Positions 6,815 through 7,740 of a DNA stretch of 7,740 bases are shown piece after piece. Source of the stretch: an uncultured Collinsella sp. (GTDB taxonomy: Bacteria; Actinomycetota; Coriobacteriia; Coriobacteriales; Coriobacteriaceae); the NCBI GenBank assembly GCA_902482035.1, contig CABSYW010000049.1, positions 1-7,740 on the forward strand. The letters run 5' to 3'. The position numbers and the translations under genes were made by a program. Under the pieces are notes generated by a model. It had not been told where the DNA came from and did not search any database. It saw nothing but the letters and a program-made list of their open reading frames with translations. The stretch's first letter is position 1. The number at the start of each line of letters is the position of its first letter.

Positions 6815-6816
6815 TT

Positions 6817-7593
6817 ATGCCCCGATGCGCCCGCGCCGTTTCGCTCACCGGCTATTACCACGTCTTTGACCGTGGTAACTCTAAACAGATTATTTTTGAA
6901 GATGACTCCGACCGCTATCGTTTCCTATCGGATATCTCGGACAGGTTTGCGCGCCATGAAGTGGCGGTTTTGGCTTGGTGCCTTATGGACAACCACTTTC
7001 ATTTGATGGTTGATGATCCGTTCGACAATCTTTCAAAGGCGATGCAGTGCGCATTGACGGCATATGCTAAGTATTTCAATGGGAAAACGGGGAGAACGGG
7101 GCATCTCTTTGATAATCGCTATTCGCGGGTCGCTGTTGAGTCGGACACGCAAGCGGTGCAACTGCTCGACTATATCCATCTCAATCCCGTGAAAGGTGCG
7201 CTCGACTCACTCGAGGCGTACCGCTGGTCAAGCTACAAGGCATATGAGCTGGGCTATGATCCCTTTGACATCTGTGATGCGGCCCCTATGCTCGATATTG
7301 TCGGAGGCTCCCGTTGCTATTGCGAGCATCTCAAGGAAGTTGCCGAGCGCATCTGGTCAGTGGAGGTTCTTCCACGCCGGCGGATCCCCGATGAGGAGGT
7401 CCTTTCCATTGCGCGCGAAGTGCTTCCGAGCATAGATCCTGCGATGCTCAAGGCCCTGCCACGCCCCGATCGCGATGCCTGTCTGCTGAGGCTCAGGCGG
7501 GCGCATCTCACGGTCAAGCAAATTGCCCGTATCACCGGCATCGGCGCCACAAGCGTAACCAAGGCCACCGCGGGCTGGAACGAGGCGGCGTGA
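6817..7593 (+). CDS. REP-associated tyrosine transposase (RAYT, Y1/IS200-like HUH family)
   Basis: RAYTs are single-strand DNA nucleases related to IS200/IS605 transposases. They are usually single-copy genes next to the REP-like palindromes they act on. This 258-residue protein has the typical start (YYHVFDRGN, 13-21), the HUH metal motif HFH in MDNHFHLMV (His60, His62), the RAYT signature GRTGHLFDNRY (92-102) and DYIHLNPVKGAL (118-129) followed by WSSYKAY. Tyr119 aligns with the catalytic Tyr115 that I recall for E. coli TnpA-REP. A C-terminal extension of about 70 residues, absent from the 165-residue E. coli protein, ends in a helix-turn-helix-like segment (LTVKQIARITGIGATSVTKA, 231-250) that may help bind DNA. 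The ATG at 6817 is chosen because AAAGGAG (6805-6811) lies five bases upstream; the in-frame GTG at 6784 has no such site and lies in the leader stem. Flanking inverted repeats show the element to which it belongs. The frame is intact, so it is probably functional. Confidence 0.93.
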   Translation: MPRCARAVSLTGYYHVFDRGNSKQIIFEDDSDRYRFLSDISDRFARHEVAVLAWCLMDNHFHLMVDDPFDNLSKAMQCALTAYAKYFNGKTGRTGHLFDNRYSRVAVESDTQAVQLLDYIHLNPVKGALDSLEAYRWSSYKAYELGYDPFDICDAAPMLDIVGGSRCYCEHLKEVAERIWSVEVLPRRRIPDEEVLSIAREVLPSIDPAMLKALPRPDRDACLLRLRRAHLTVKQIARITGIGATSVTKATAGWNEAA

Positions 7594-7650
7594 GGTACGT
7601 ACTGGTGGCGATCGAAGCGCCGTGAGTTCGTCGATGCACTGTGAGCTTTG

Positions 7651-7716
7651 GAAAGCACTCATCTAAGTCTGTCCCCAATGCGTGAAAGCACTCATGTAAG
7701 CCTGTCCCCAATGAGT
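7651..7716 (-). repeat. Right RAYT-associated repeats (two full tandem units, inverted relative to the left)
   Basis: Two 33-bp units lie head to tail at 7651-7683 and 7684-7716. They are the reverse complement of the left unit, with two differences in the inner copy (C at 7663, C at 7681) and one in the outer copy (C at 7701). Their junction forms a hairpin (7678-7684 with 7689-7695, loop AAAG) weakened by a single C-T mismatch. The inner copy begins 58 bp after the transposase stop. The 57 bp between holds nothing else recognisable. Confidence 0.9.
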
Positions 7717-7718
7717 GC

Positions 7719-7740
7719 AAAAAGGCGCCCTCCGTAGGGG
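7719..7740. terminator. Probable terminator cut by the window edge
   Basis: AAAAAGGCGCCCTCCGTAGGGG runs to the last base. CCCT and AGGG already pair around CCGT, and the stem would be completed if GCGCC follows outside the window. The A-run on the left would be the T-run of a minus-strand terminator, suggesting a convergent minus-strand gene beyond the edge. The missing arm makes this a guess. Confidence 0.4.

Noticed and set aside
6784..6816. Upstream GTG start adding 11 residues to the transposase
   Set aside because: It has no ribosome-binding site and lies in the leader stem. The ATG at 6817 has a strong site, and MPR followed by the YHV motif is the usual RAYT beginning.
6636..7716. CRISPR array
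   Set aside because: The repeats are contiguous with no spacers, have only three full copies, and lie in opposite orientation around a transposase gene.
7532..7720. Minus-strand small protein with an internal repeat of 11 residues
   Set aside because: The repetition is only the 33-bp DNA repeat read in frame. It has no ribosome-binding site and overlaps the transposase end.

Overview
The window looks like a piece of chromosome from a gut actinobacterium of the class Coriobacteriia, most likely Collinsella or a close relative. This is inferred from the GC-rich coding sequence, the bacterial-type IspG and ProRS proteins, the large fermentative AdhE and the overall protein style; no rRNA or other decisive marker is present.

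Left part (about 1-2883, + strand): ispG (MEP isoprenoid pathway, 5' end cut by the window edge) is followed without any gap by proS (prolyl-tRNA synthetase). The ispG stop codon TAA directly abuts the proS ATG, and the proS ribosome-binding site lies inside the ispG end, so the two are one transcription unit. It ends at a very strong intrinsic terminator at 2834-2883. A second terminator, reading the other way, follows at 2904-2949 and closes the convergent minus-strand unit.

Middle part (2982-6483, - strand): adhE (bifunctional aldehyde/alcohol dehydrogenase, ethanol formation and NADH reoxidation) lies upstream of a small APH/choline-kinase-fold phosphotransferase of unknown substrate. An 88-bp gap between them holds a GC-rich hairpin without a clear T-tract, so partial read-through into the kinase gene is plausible. 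The adhE upstream region has two candidate operator-like motifs.

Right part (6632-7716): this is the most interesting stretch. A REP-associated tyrosine transposase (RAYT, Y1/HUH family) gene is bracketed by about 33-bp repeats. The left side has one full and one half copy in direct tandem, and the right side has two full tandem copies in inverted orientation relative to the left. The junction of two repeat units forms a hairpin. The transposase leader contains a 10-bp perfect (14-bp with wobbles) anti-Shine-Dalgarno stem that should hide the ribosome-binding site, recalling the translational control known for IS200 tnpA. Just beyond the right repeats, the window ends inside what appears to be the terminator of the next gene.
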